Shown: in pieces, positions 15,977 to 23,410 of the stretch
Position numbering within the stretch: the stretch's first letter is position 1
Layout of the letters: every line of letters starts with the position of its first letter
DNA from: an uncultured Burkholderiales bacterium
Lineage (GTDB): Bacteria; Pseudomonadota; Gammaproteobacteria; Burkholderiales; Burkholderiaceae_C
Length of the DNA stretch: 64,000 bases
Reading direction: 5' to 3'
Assembly (NCBI GenBank): GCA_943908475.1
Contig: CALTTG010000020.1
Coordinates: forward strand, 1 to 64,000
Translations under genes and position numbers: made by a program
The notes under the pieces: generated by a model
Seen by the model: only the letters and a program-made list of their open reading frames with translations
Told to the model about the DNA's origin: nothing
Database searches by the model: none

Positions 15977-16017
15977 TCGGCGGCGAAGGTCTGGATCTCA
16001 AGGAAGCGCGGGCGCAC

Positions 16018-16989
16018 TCAGGCCGTGAGTATCCACCCTTCCACGGGGTCCACCTCAGGCGGAATGCCGGCGCGCGGGTCCCCTTCGCTCCAACGCTGGT
16101 GGGCCCAGGCAGCCTGCAGCAGGCACAACACGGCGTCCAGCCGGTCGCCCTTGGCATCGCTGGCCAGGTGATCTCGTTGCGCGGGGCTGAGTTTCAGCCT
16201 CAGTGCCAGGCGGGTTCGGCCCTGCTCCAGGGCGTCGATCAAGGTCAAGCGGGCCACCAACAGCTCGCTGGTCTGACGCGCTTTGTCGTCGCTCTTGTAG
16301 CTGCGCTTGCCCAGCACCTCGGTGGCCAGCAGGCCAGGGTAGGCTTCGAATCCGAAGTGCTTGACGGTGTGCAGATGTCCTGGCTGGCGCAGGCCAGGCA
16401 GGGCGATGTCGGCGTCGACCAGGCGGGCCAAACCCTCGAAATACATCTTGCCCACCGGCACGTACCGGGTCTGCAGAGGGCTGGTGCTGGCGGTGCCGGG
16501 CAGCGCGGTGTCGCATCGACGGTGGGGCAGGGTGGGCGGGCGCGTGCCTGGTCCCCAACCGTCTGGGCCGGTGCGTCCCCACCGATCGATGAGGGCTTGA
16601 AAACCCTGCCGGTTGACACAGGCTTGCCGCAAGCTGCGGATCAATGCATCGCACGGGTGAGTGGTGTCGTCTGCGGTCGGTGAGGATGGGGGGCTGGACA
16701 CGCTGGCCTGCGCCCACCAGGCGTCCACAAACACACGGGGCAAACCAAAGGGGAAGTCGAATCCGCCAAACCAGCCGTCGTCCCACCGAGGGTGTCGGGT
16801 GCTCAACAGGTGGTCGAATGCCTCCAGCGAAGGCACGGCCTCCAGGCTTTCGAGCCGCACCACGGCCCCTGTGCGCTCGCCCCAAGCCACCGTGATGGGC
16901 TTGCGGGCGTCGGGCGCACAGCTGAAGTCCACGCCCATCAACCAGCGGGGCGAGGCCAGCGTTGACGGCGGACCGACCTCAGTTGGCAC
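16018..16989 (-). CDS. DUF429 domain protein
   Basis: The 323-residue protein begins its conserved core with LMGVDFSCAPDARKPITVAWG and GGFDFPFGLPR, the acidic motifs of DUF429, a family with an RNase H-like fold. Further conserved parts are FEAYPGLLATEVLGKRSYKSD and DAKGDRLDAVLCLLQAAWAH. No enzyme activity is established. The start at 16989 overlaps the BLUF gene stop by 11 bp; a later start at about 16938 (MGVDFS) is equally possible. It is the third gene of a tight folE-BLUF-DUF429 set. Confidence 0.75.
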   Translation of the reverse strand: MPTEVGPPSTLASPRWLMGVDFSCAPDARKPITVAWGERTGAVVRLESLEAVPSLEAFDHLLSTRHPRWDDGWFGGFDFPFGLPRVFVDAWWAQASVSSPPSSPTADDTTHPCDALIRSLRQACVNRQGFQALIDRWGRTGPDGWGPGTRPPTLPHRRCDTALPGTASTSPLQTRYVPVGKMYFEGLARLVDADIALPGLRQPGHLHTVKHFGFEAYPGLLATEVLGKRSYKSDDKARQTSELLVARLTLIDALEQGRTRLALRLKLSPAQRDHLASDAKGDRLDAVLCLLQAAWAHQRWSEGDPRAGIPPEVDPVEGWILTA

Positions 16990-17407
16990 GGCTGACGATG
17001 CAGGCCGTGGCGATCAGCTCTTCCAGCAGGGCCATGGACACCTTGCCCGACACGGCATAGGGGTCCAACACAGGGCGTTCGGAATACTTCAACAAGGTCG
17101 AGGGGTTCACCCGAGCCAGGTTCACCTGCCCCATCGTCCATCCAGCAAATCGACGCTCGCTGATCTCTTCGTAGTGAAGCAGGATCACGTCGGTGTGCCG
17201 AGGGTCTGAGCAAATGCGGCTGTAGAGCTGGTTCACCGCATCGCGACCACCCTCCAGCACTTGCATGAAGATGTCGCCGCTGTGGCACAGCAAGCCCGTG
17301 ACGCCCATGCCCACGTTGTTGCGGCGGGATGACGACATCACGGCTTCGATGGTTTCCGGGCTCAGGGTTTCATGCGCCCGGCTGGCGTACAGCAATCTGA
17401 CCAGCAT
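16979..17407 (-). CDS. Stand-alone BLUF blue-light photoreceptor
   Basis: The 142-residue protein is a single BLUF domain, which binds FAD and rearranges its hydrogen bonds under blue light. The residues needed are present: Y7 in LLYASRA, N31, Q49 in FMQVLEG, and W90/M92 in FAGWTMGQV. There is no fused output domain; the C-terminal helices (residues 115-142) must act through a partner. It starts three bases after the folE stop, so the two should be co-translated. It may sense light or redox state. Confidence 0.9.
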   Translation of the reverse strand: MLVRLLYASRAHETLSPETIEAVMSSSRRNNVGMGVTGLLCHSGDIFMQVLEGGRDAVNQLYSRICSDPRHTDVILLHYEEISERRFAGWTMGQVNLARVNPSTLLKYSERPVLDPYAVSGKVSMALLEELIATACIVSRAN

Positions 17408-17410
17408 GGC

Positions 17411-18142
17411 TCAACCTTTTTTCTGGTGAACGAGAGAGAGGAATTCACGGCGGAGGTTGGGGTCCTTCAGGAAGGAGCCGCGCATCACGCTGTTGATCAT
17501 CTTGGAATCCATGTCCTTGACACCGCGCCAGTGCATGCAGAAGTGGTCGGCTTCCATGACCACCGCCAAGCCATCGGGGCTCATGCGGGTCTGCAGCAGG
17601 TCGGCCACCTGGGTGACCGCTTCTTCCTGAATCTGTGGACGGCTCATGATCCAGTCGATCAGGCGTGCGTACTTGGACAGGCCGATCAAGTTGGAGTGCT
17701 CATTGGGCATGATGCCAATCCACACGCGACCCATGATCGGGCACAGGTGATGCGAGCACGCGCTGCGCACCGTGATCGGTCCCACGATCATCAACTCGTT
17801 GAGGCGCTCGACGTTGGGGAACTCGGTGACCGACGGGGCCGCGTGGTAACGGCCCTTGAAGATCTCATTGAGGTACATCTTGGCCACGCGTCGGGCCGTG
17901 TCCTGCGTGTTGTGGTCACTGTCTGTGTCGATCACCAGGCTGGACAGCACGCCTTTCATCTTGCCTTGGACTTCATCGAGCAGGGCCTCGAGTTCGCCGG
18001 GTTCGATGAACTCGGCGATGTTGTCGTTGGCGTGAAAGCGCTTCTGGGCCAGTTTCAGCCGCTCGCGGATCTTGACCGACACAGGCGTGCCTTCGTCGGG
18101 GTCGACTGCGGCGGGAACCGCACGGAGGGGAGGGGTGCTCAT
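17411..18142 (-). CDS. folE: GTP cyclohydrolase I
   Basis: The 243-residue enzyme converts GTP to 7,8-dihydroneopterin triphosphate, the first step of folate and tetrahydrobiopterin synthesis. The zinc site is complete: SACSHHLCPIMGRVWIGIMPN gives the first cysteine and the histidines, and MEADHFCMHWRGVKD gives the second cysteine. GLSKYARLIDWI is the usual substrate region. The N-terminal 45 residues are a variable extension. It is the first gene of the folE-BLUF-DUF429 set; no promoter could be assigned in the 116 bp upstream. Confidence 0.95.
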   Translation of the reverse strand: MSTPPLRAVPAAVDPDEGTPVSVKIRERLKLAQKRFHANDNIAEFIEPGELEALLDEVQGKMKGVLSSLVIDTDSDHNTQDTARRVAKMYLNEIFKGRYHAAPSVTEFPNVERLNELMIVGPITVRSACSHHLCPIMGRVWIGIMPNEHSNLIGLSKYARLIDWIMSRPQIQEEAVTQVADLLQTRMSPDGLAVVMEADHFCMHWRGVKDMDSKMINSVMRGSFLKDPNLRREFLSLVHQKKG

Positions 18143-18229
18143 GGGGTGGTCAGGCCGAAGCCTGTTCTGGACAGATGGCCTTCATGCTACCCCGACTGGC
18201 CCCTGCGTGCTTGACCGGTGCTGGACAAA

Positions 18230-18246
18230 GCCCCATGAAACGGGGC
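18230..18246 (-). terminator. Possible weak terminator after the ligase-like gene
   Basis: A GCCCC/GGGGC stem with a seven-base loop is followed on the minus strand by CTTTG, a poor U-tract. It lies 13 bp beyond the stop codon of the ligase-like gene. Placement suits a terminator, but strength is doubtful. Confidence 0.3.
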
Positions 18247-18258
18247 GGTTTGCCTTGT

Positions 18259-19839
18259 TCAGCGCTGGGTCATTGGTTTGTCGATGTTTTGCACATCATT
18301 GAGGCGGGACAGGCCATCGGCCTGTTCAGGCAGAAGGTCTGGGCGCCATCCCAGCACCCGGACACCCGACAGTCGCCAGCCGCACTGATGTCGCCGAGAG
18401 CGCTCGAGGGCGTCAAAACCGATGTCGAACACTTGGGTGGGGGGCACTTCCCTCACCGGGCCGAACTTCTTCAGCGTGTGTTGTCGGATCCACAGGTTCA
18501 AGGCTTGGCGCTGTGCATCGGTCAAGGTCAAGTCTGCTTTGGTCACCGTGACCCATGTGGGTGCCTCAGTTTGGTCTGGCGCGTCATCTCTCTTCAATGC
18601 GAAAGTGCCTGCCCATGTGCCAGAGGCCGACAGGCCGGCCTGGGGTTGCACGTAGGTCAGCACGGCTTGCACGACGAATGGGTCCGTGGGCCAAGACTGT
18701 GCGAAGGCGTGCTCATGCACCCCGTCGTGCCTAGCGCGAATCAGCAGGCCCCGGGCATGGTGCTGCCTGGCGCGCTGCCGCCATCCATCGAGTGCCTTGA
18801 TGTCGTTGGCGATGATCTCTGGCAAGGTGGGCAGTCCGCAACACGGCGCCGCCTCTTGCGTCAACAACGCATGGCGACGAGCCAATGGCATGGGCGTGAG
18901 CGGCTCGCCCTGCCAGACCAGCAGGTCATGGGCTTGCCAGCCCAGCCCGAGTACGTCGCTGTCGGGCACGGTGCCCTCAACCACGGTGCCCTCGGGCCAA
19001 GCTTGGCTCTGATCGACCAAGGCGGGCCAACGGTCGGTCATCAGTTCGAGACTGGACGACCACACCCACGTGCGCCCCTGCTCGCGCACGATCTGAACGC
19101 GGGTGCCCTGGATCGCCCATTGGCACAGCCAGTCGTCGATGGGGCGCGTGTGCAGGCTGTCCTCTGAGGTGATCTGGTGAGGCACAAAGGGCATGGGCTG
19201 TCCTGCGTCACGGCTTGCGGTCACACGCGGCGTCGCACCCCACAAGGCTTGCACTTGCGCCACATCCCAGCCGCGCTGAGCGCGCGACGATGCATCGAGC
19301 CGCTGGGCCATGTCGGGCACGCTGCATCCGGCATGGTGCGCCAGCGCCTGGGTCAACGCGGCGGGGTCCACCCGCCAGCGCAGGGTGCCGGTGGCCAATT
19401 TGATCACGAGCAGTCGCATGTCTGGGTCGAGAGGCAGCAACCAGTCGATCAGGGTGGCGGCTCTCGCGTCCATCGGCATCGTCCGAAGGGGCAGCAGACG
19501 TTCATGCCACCATCGGTGCACGGGCCACGATGCGTGTTCGGCGTCCTCCTCGGTGTGTGTCAAAGGCAGCATCAGGCCAATGGTCTCTGCCAGGTTGCCC
19601 ACGGCGCTCAAGCTGGCTTCAAACAGCGGGTCATCCAGACCCGACCGCGCTTGGGCAGGCGCTCGCAGCGCGGCCAGCGACAGCACACGCGGGGAAGAGG
19701 TGTTGCCGGTCAGCCGATCCAGCAACCAGGCCATGTCGTGCAGGTCGGCCTGTTGGCAATACCGCCCCAAGGCCTCAATGGTCAAGGGTGTTGAGGTCGA
19801 GGCCTCGAGGTCGTTGAACAGTCTGACCAAGTGCTGCAT
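18259..19839 (-). CDS. ATP-dependent DNA ligase homologue lacking catalytic residues (pseudoenzyme)
   Basis: The 526-residue protein aligns along its length with the bacterial 'cisplatin damage response' ATP-dependent ligases. Shared parts include GNLAETIGLMLPL, RLLVIKLATGTLRWRVDPAALTQAL, and the C-terminal RQHTLKKFGPVREVPPTQVFDIGFDALERS. The nucleotidyltransferase motifs are changed. Motif I, usually EWKWDGIR, reads QWAIQGTR with alanine at 242 for the AMP-accepting lysine. Motif Ia reads WSSSLE, motif III VEGTVP and motif IV ARGLLIR, and the motif V KWK is absent. The frame is intact, so it may bind DNA without sealing nicks. The usual helicase and nuclease partners are not adjacent. Confidence 0.7.
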   Translation of the reverse strand: MQHLVRLFNDLEASTSTPLTIEALGRYCQQADLHDMAWLLDRLTGNTSSPRVLSLAALRAPAQARSGLDDPLFEASLSAVGNLAETIGLMLPLTHTEEDAEHASWPVHRWWHERLLPLRTMPMDARAATLIDWLLPLDPDMRLLVIKLATGTLRWRVDPAALTQALAHHAGCSVPDMAQRLDASSRAQRGWDVAQVQALWGATPRVTASRDAGQPMPFVPHQITSEDSLHTRPIDDWLCQWAIQGTRVQIVREQGRTWVWSSSLELMTDRWPALVDQSQAWPEGTVVEGTVPDSDVLGLGWQAHDLLVWQGEPLTPMPLARRHALLTQEAAPCCGLPTLPEIIANDIKALDGWRQRARQHHARGLLIRARHDGVHEHAFAQSWPTDPFVVQAVLTYVQPQAGLSASGTWAGTFALKRDDAPDQTEAPTWVTVTKADLTLTDAQRQALNLWIRQHTLKKFGPVREVPPTQVFDIGFDALERSRRHQCGWRLSGVRVLGWRPDLLPEQADGLSRLNDVQNIDKPMTQR

Positions 19840-19868
19840 GACCCAAGCCTATCGCAAGGCAGGGCGCC

Positions 19869-20645
19869 TCAACGCGAAGGTCGGCGCTCGGTGTGCGACA
19901 TCACCGCTTCCAGCAGCTCCACATCGCGGTCTTTGGTCGAACGCTCTTTGCGTGCTTTGGGCTTGGCCACTGCGGCCTTCTTCGGGGTTGCCTCGGCGTT
20001 TTGGGGGGCTGCCTTTGAGGCCACCTTTGAGGCTGCGGCGGAGCTCGTTGGGGCGGCGGGTGGCGCCACATTCAAGACCGTCGGGCCAGCGGCGGGTGGC
20101 GTGTTCTCGATCAAGGCGGCCAAGGGGGTCGTGGCGTGCCGAGTGGTGGCATTCGGCGCACTCACAGGCCCCGTCACGGCCGCAGAAGCGACGGTCGCCG
20201 TGGGCGCAGCAGCTGACGCCAGCGAGGCGAAGGGCTGGCTGGCTGCAGGCTGAGGCACGGTCGGAGGCGCGGTCTGAGGCGCAAGGGCTTTGGTCCCCAT
20301 GGCACGCTGATCGGCCGGGGGCAACGCGGTGGCGTTGACGACCGCGGGTGCCGGTGTGGCCGGTGCTTGGGCCATCCAGAGGGCGGCGCCCGCGGTGGCC
20401 AGTCCGGCCCCCACCAGCGACCACAGCGCCCACCGGGCGCCGTGACCGGACGGCTTGGCGCCCAGCCGAGGCCGACCCTGCACCTTGGAGGCAGACTCCA
20501 GCGTCGATAGAATCCGCACGCCCTCGCCGTTGACTTTTGGGCTGCAGCTGTCGTCCATGCCTGCAAACAGGCTGGGGCGCTCAAGGCTCGGGCGTTGAGC
20601 CCGGCCCGTGGTGTGACCCGATTGGCCGCGTTCAGATGCTTCCAC
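19869..20645 (-). CDS. Ala/Pro-rich single-pass membrane protein, unknown
   Basis: I do not recognise this 258-residue protein. A cytoplasmic N-terminal part of about 75 residues is followed by one helix (WALWSLVGAGLATAGAALWMA) and a long low-complexity region rich in Ala, Pro, Thr and Val. It ends in a basic tail (KPKARKERSTKDRDVELLEAVMSHTE). GTG 20645 is chosen because AGGGAGAG lies six bases upstream; ATG 20558 is an alternative. The layout recalls periplasm-spanning proteins such as TonB or SPOR-type proteins without their domains. It is divergent from the TagX-like gene and follows no known operon. Confidence 0.55.
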   Translation of the reverse strand: MEASERGQSGHTTGRAQRPSLERPSLFAGMDDSCSPKVNGEGVRILSTLESASKVQGRPRLGAKPSGHGARWALWSLVGAGLATAGAALWMAQAPATPAPAVVNATALPPADQRAMGTKALAPQTAPPTVPQPAASQPFASLASAAAPTATVASAAVTGPVSAPNATTRHATTPLAALIENTPPAAGPTVLNVAPPAAPTSSAAASKVASKAAPQNAEATPKKAAVAKPKARKERSTKDRDVELLEAVMSHTERRPSR

Positions 20646-20752
20646 GCGGTCTCTCCCTGGATTGATGTTCTGGATGGCGCGGATTCTACGGACCGTGCGA
20701 TGCCGCTCGGCACCCATGGGAGGGATTGAAAACAATCGTTACAACAACGCAC

Positions 20753-21529
20753 ATGCTCACAGGGATCGTTCTTCTTTACTTCAGCCTGGCCTGCCTTGCC
20801 TTGGCCTGGTGGCTCTTCCCCGCGATGCGGGTGCCGCTGCTGGCAAGGGTGCGCGCCTGGCGCCGACCCTCCCTGCCGGGGGGCATGCCTCGGTTGACCT
20901 GGGTGATGGCGCTGGTGATTCTGTTGCTCAGCATCCCACCGTTGTCGGCATGGTGGTGGGGCACCCGCACACCTTCAGCCCGCAGCCTCGAAGCCTTCGA
21001 CGAGGCCCCAGCGCGTCAGCCCTCATTGGTGGGAAATTTGCTGGCTGGCGAGCAATTGGTACCGCCCGAGCCCCTGCCGCCCGACGTGTTCACCACGGCC
21101 GAGGTGGAGATCGTTCGGCCCATGCTGGCACTGGCTGACCGACGCTGGGAGCAAATGGACCCGGCCTTCGTGCAACGCTTGCTGAGTGTGTTCAAGGTCA
21201 TGAAAGACGAGCATGGCTACGACATGGCCTTGTTGGAGGGCTATCGCAGCCCTGAGCGTCAGGCCCGCCTGGCCCAGATGGGTGCTCACGTCACCAATGC
21301 CGGTGCCTGGCAGAGTTATCACCAGTTCGGTGTGGCGGCCGACTGTGCGTTCTACCGAGATGGCAAGTTGGTCATTTCCGAGAAAGATCCATGGGCCATG
21401 CGGGGCTATCAGCTCTACGGCGAAGTCGCCGAACGGATGGGACTGGTGTGGGGAGGGCGCTGGAAAATGATGGACTTCGGGCACGTGGAATGGCGTCGTC
21501 CCGGCCTCAAACTCGGAAACACCCGGTAA
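20753..21529 (+). CDS. TagX-like membrane-anchored M15 peptidoglycan peptidase
   Basis: The 258-residue protein has two N-terminal helices (GIVLLYFSLACLALAWWLF and VMALVILLLSIPPLSAWWW) and a C-terminal M15 peptidase domain. Zinc ligands are visible in SYHQFGVAADCAFY (His and Asp) and DFGHVEW (His); LLEGYRSPERQA is the substrate motif. Such LD- or DD-peptidases cut peptide stems; TagX of Acinetobacter is a T6SS-encoded M15 hydrolase thought to open the wall for the machine. The PAAR gene next door supports that role. Start is uncertain: ATG 20753 has a weak ribosome site, and an earlier TTG at 20726 is too close to its GGGAGGGA. Confidence 0.7.
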   Translation: MLTGIVLLYFSLACLALAWWLFPAMRVPLLARVRAWRRPSLPGGMPRLTWVMALVILLLSIPPLSAWWWGTRTPSARSLEAFDEAPARQPSLVGNLLAGEQLVPPEPLPPDVFTTAEVEIVRPMLALADRRWEQMDPAFVQRLLSVFKVMKDEHGYDMALLEGYRSPERQARLAQMGAHVTNAGAWQSYHQFGVAADCAFYRDGKLVISEKDPWAMRGYQLYGEVAERMGLVWGGRWKMMDFGHVEWRRPGLKLGNTR

Positions 21530-21641
21530 CAGCAGCAACCCCAAGAGGGGGAGTTCGATCAGACGGCCAGCGTTTAGACTCCGCTGCGCTCGGGACACAG
21601 GTCGTGCCCGAAGGCAGAACACATTTCAGGGAGTTGGCGCA

Positions 21642-21911
21642 ATGGGGCGTCCTTTCATCGTCTTGGGCGACAGCACCAGCCATGGAGGGCAGGTGGTGGG
21701 CGCCTCCGGCACCACCGACACCAATGGCCGACGCATTGCGCGCGTGGGCGACCAGGTCACCTGTCCTCGCAAAGGCCATGGCGGGACCACCGTGATCGTG
21801 TCGGGTGACCCGACCATGATCATCGATGGCCAGCCAGCCGCCCGGCACGGTGACATGACCGCTTGCGGTGCCACGCTGATCGCGTCGCAGTCCGTCAGCA
21901 CCGACCTGTGA
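21642..21911 (+). CDS. PAAR-domain T6SS spike tip protein
   Basis: The 89-residue protein is a bare PAAR domain that would cap the VgrG trimer. The repeated zinc-cone pattern is clear: IVLGDSTSHGGQVV, RVGDQVTCPRKGHGG, and ARHGDMTACGATLI with the metal-binding Cys and His residues. It has no fused effector, so any cargo would be carried otherwise. The stop codon overlaps the next start (TGATG), linking it to the TssM gene run. Confidence 0.9.
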   Translation: MGRPFIVLGDSTSHGGQVVGASGTTDTNGRRIARVGDQVTCPRKGHGGTTVIVSGDPTMIIDGQPAARHGDMTACGATLIASQSVSTDL

Positions 21912-23410
21912 TGGGCAAGGCCTGGCGCATGGGCCTGATGGCCCTCGTGGTGTTTGCCATGGTCTGGTTGGTCAGCATGTGGCGCTGGCAAACCCAAGAG
22001 GTCGATGTGCAGGCGTCCGATCTGGCACTGCACCTGTTGGCCTTGCCGCTCGGTTTGTTGTGCGTGGGTTGGGTCAGCCTCAAACTGGCCGACCGAGTGC
22101 GCCAAGGGGTCCTCCAACCGCCCACCGCAGTGCCCGATGCGGCGGCATCGAAGGGCGCACAGGCTCAACTCACCGCCGACCCGGATCGCTCGCCACTGTC
22201 GCCTTTTGCCATTCGGCACGCGGTGTTTTGCCTGCCTGCGGGCGACGACGCCCAAGGCCTGTTGGCGCAAATCGCCGAGCATCAGGCCCGACCTGACCTC
22301 GATCCCGAATTGGTGGACCTGGATGGCGCGGCCGTGTTTTCGGCCCGCATTGCAGCCGTCGACGAGGCACTGTCCGAGGCCCCGCGACCCGATGAGTCCA
22401 CCTGGTCTCCCCGCATGCACCGGGCCGAGGTGTTGATGGTTCGCACCTGGTCGGCGATGGCCGAGACCTTGATCGATGCCTTGCCCGCGATGCGTGTGGC
22501 GGGCGGCTGGGACACGTCGGCGGCCAATGATGAAGCGGGCCATGCAGCGGACAGGCCCGCTGGGCCGGCACACTTGGCGGGGGTCGCATCGACCTCGCCC
22601 AAGGCGCGGCCCATCGTGCCTCGTTTGGATGTGTGGGTGGTGACCCCGGCAGACTGGCTGGAATCCACCCAGTATGCTTGGATGCGACGTGCGCAAGCGT
22701 GCGCCCTGCAGACCCACCCTGCCTGCGACGTGCATTGGCACCTCTGCCCAGTCCATCACCCCGATGACATCTGGGGGCATCTGCGAAGTGCTGTGGCGGT
22801 GTCCGCCAGCCACGCGGGGCCTCGCTCTGTGGTGCTGTTGGCGGCCGACAGCCTCATCGACGAGGCCACCGTCGACCTCTGGCAGTCGCGCGGTGAGCTC
22901 TTCACATCGTTCCATCAAAGTGGCCGCATTCCCGGCGAAGGGGCGGTGGCCCTGTGGTTGAGCACGGCTGATTGGCCCTCCGCACAGGTCGAGGGCCTCC
23001 ACAGCGAGGCCAGACCAGGGCTGGCCCTGGCCGAGCCGAGCCACGCGCAGCGGGCGCACTCTGCCGACGTTCGAGGTCGTGTGGGCACCGATGCCCTGAA
23101 GGCTTGCTTGGTGGCTGCCTGGCCCCAAGCGCCCCAACCGGTCCGTGTGTGGTCGGATGCCGATCACCGAGCGAGCCGTGCCAGCGAGCTGTTTGAGTCC
23201 CTCCAGGACACCTGGCCCGAGCTGGACCTGTCCACCCAGGTCATTCGTCTGGGGGATGCCTGTGGTGACTTGGGCTTGGTGCGCCCCCTGGCACCGCTGG
23301 CGGTGGCCGTGGCCCTGGGCGAGCCTGCTCTCGTAGTGCTGGTGCATGACCCTGTGCGTCGTGCTGTCGTGTCGATCAAGCCCCATGTCGAATCCGAGGT
23401 CGTGAAGTGA
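21911..23410 (+). CDS. T6SS-linked membrane protein with a possible ketosynthase-like fold
   Basis: The 499-residue protein has two N-terminal helices (MALVVFAMVWLVSMWRW and LALHLLALPLGLLCVGWVSL) and a large soluble part. In the second half, VVLLAADSLIDEATVDLW, FHQSGRIPGEGAVALWLS and LGDACGDLGLVRPLAPLAVAVALG recall thiolase/beta-ketoacyl-synthase proteins. No catalytic Cys-His-His set can be assigned, so it would be a non-catalytic version. It overlaps the PAAR gene by one base and tssM by four, so it is part of the same translational unit. The fold assignment is inference from short motifs. Confidence 0.5.
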   Translation: MGKAWRMGLMALVVFAMVWLVSMWRWQTQEVDVQASDLALHLLALPLGLLCVGWVSLKLADRVRQGVLQPPTAVPDAAASKGAQAQLTADPDRSPLSPFAIRHAVFCLPAGDDAQGLLAQIAEHQARPDLDPELVDLDGAAVFSARIAAVDEALSEAPRPDESTWSPRMHRAEVLMVRTWSAMAETLIDALPAMRVAGGWDTSAANDEAGHAADRPAGPAHLAGVASTSPKARPIVPRLDVWVVTPADWLESTQYAWMRRAQACALQTHPACDVHWHLCPVHHPDDIWGHLRSAVAVSASHAGPRSVVLLAADSLIDEATVDLWQSRGELFTSFHQSGRIPGEGAVALWLSTADWPSAQVEGLHSEARPGLALAEPSHAQRAHSADVRGRVGTDALKACLVAAWPQAPQPVRVWSDADHRASRASELFESLQDTWPELDLSTQVIRLGDACGDLGLVRPLAPLAVAVALGEPALVVLVHDPVRRAVVSIKPHVESEVVK

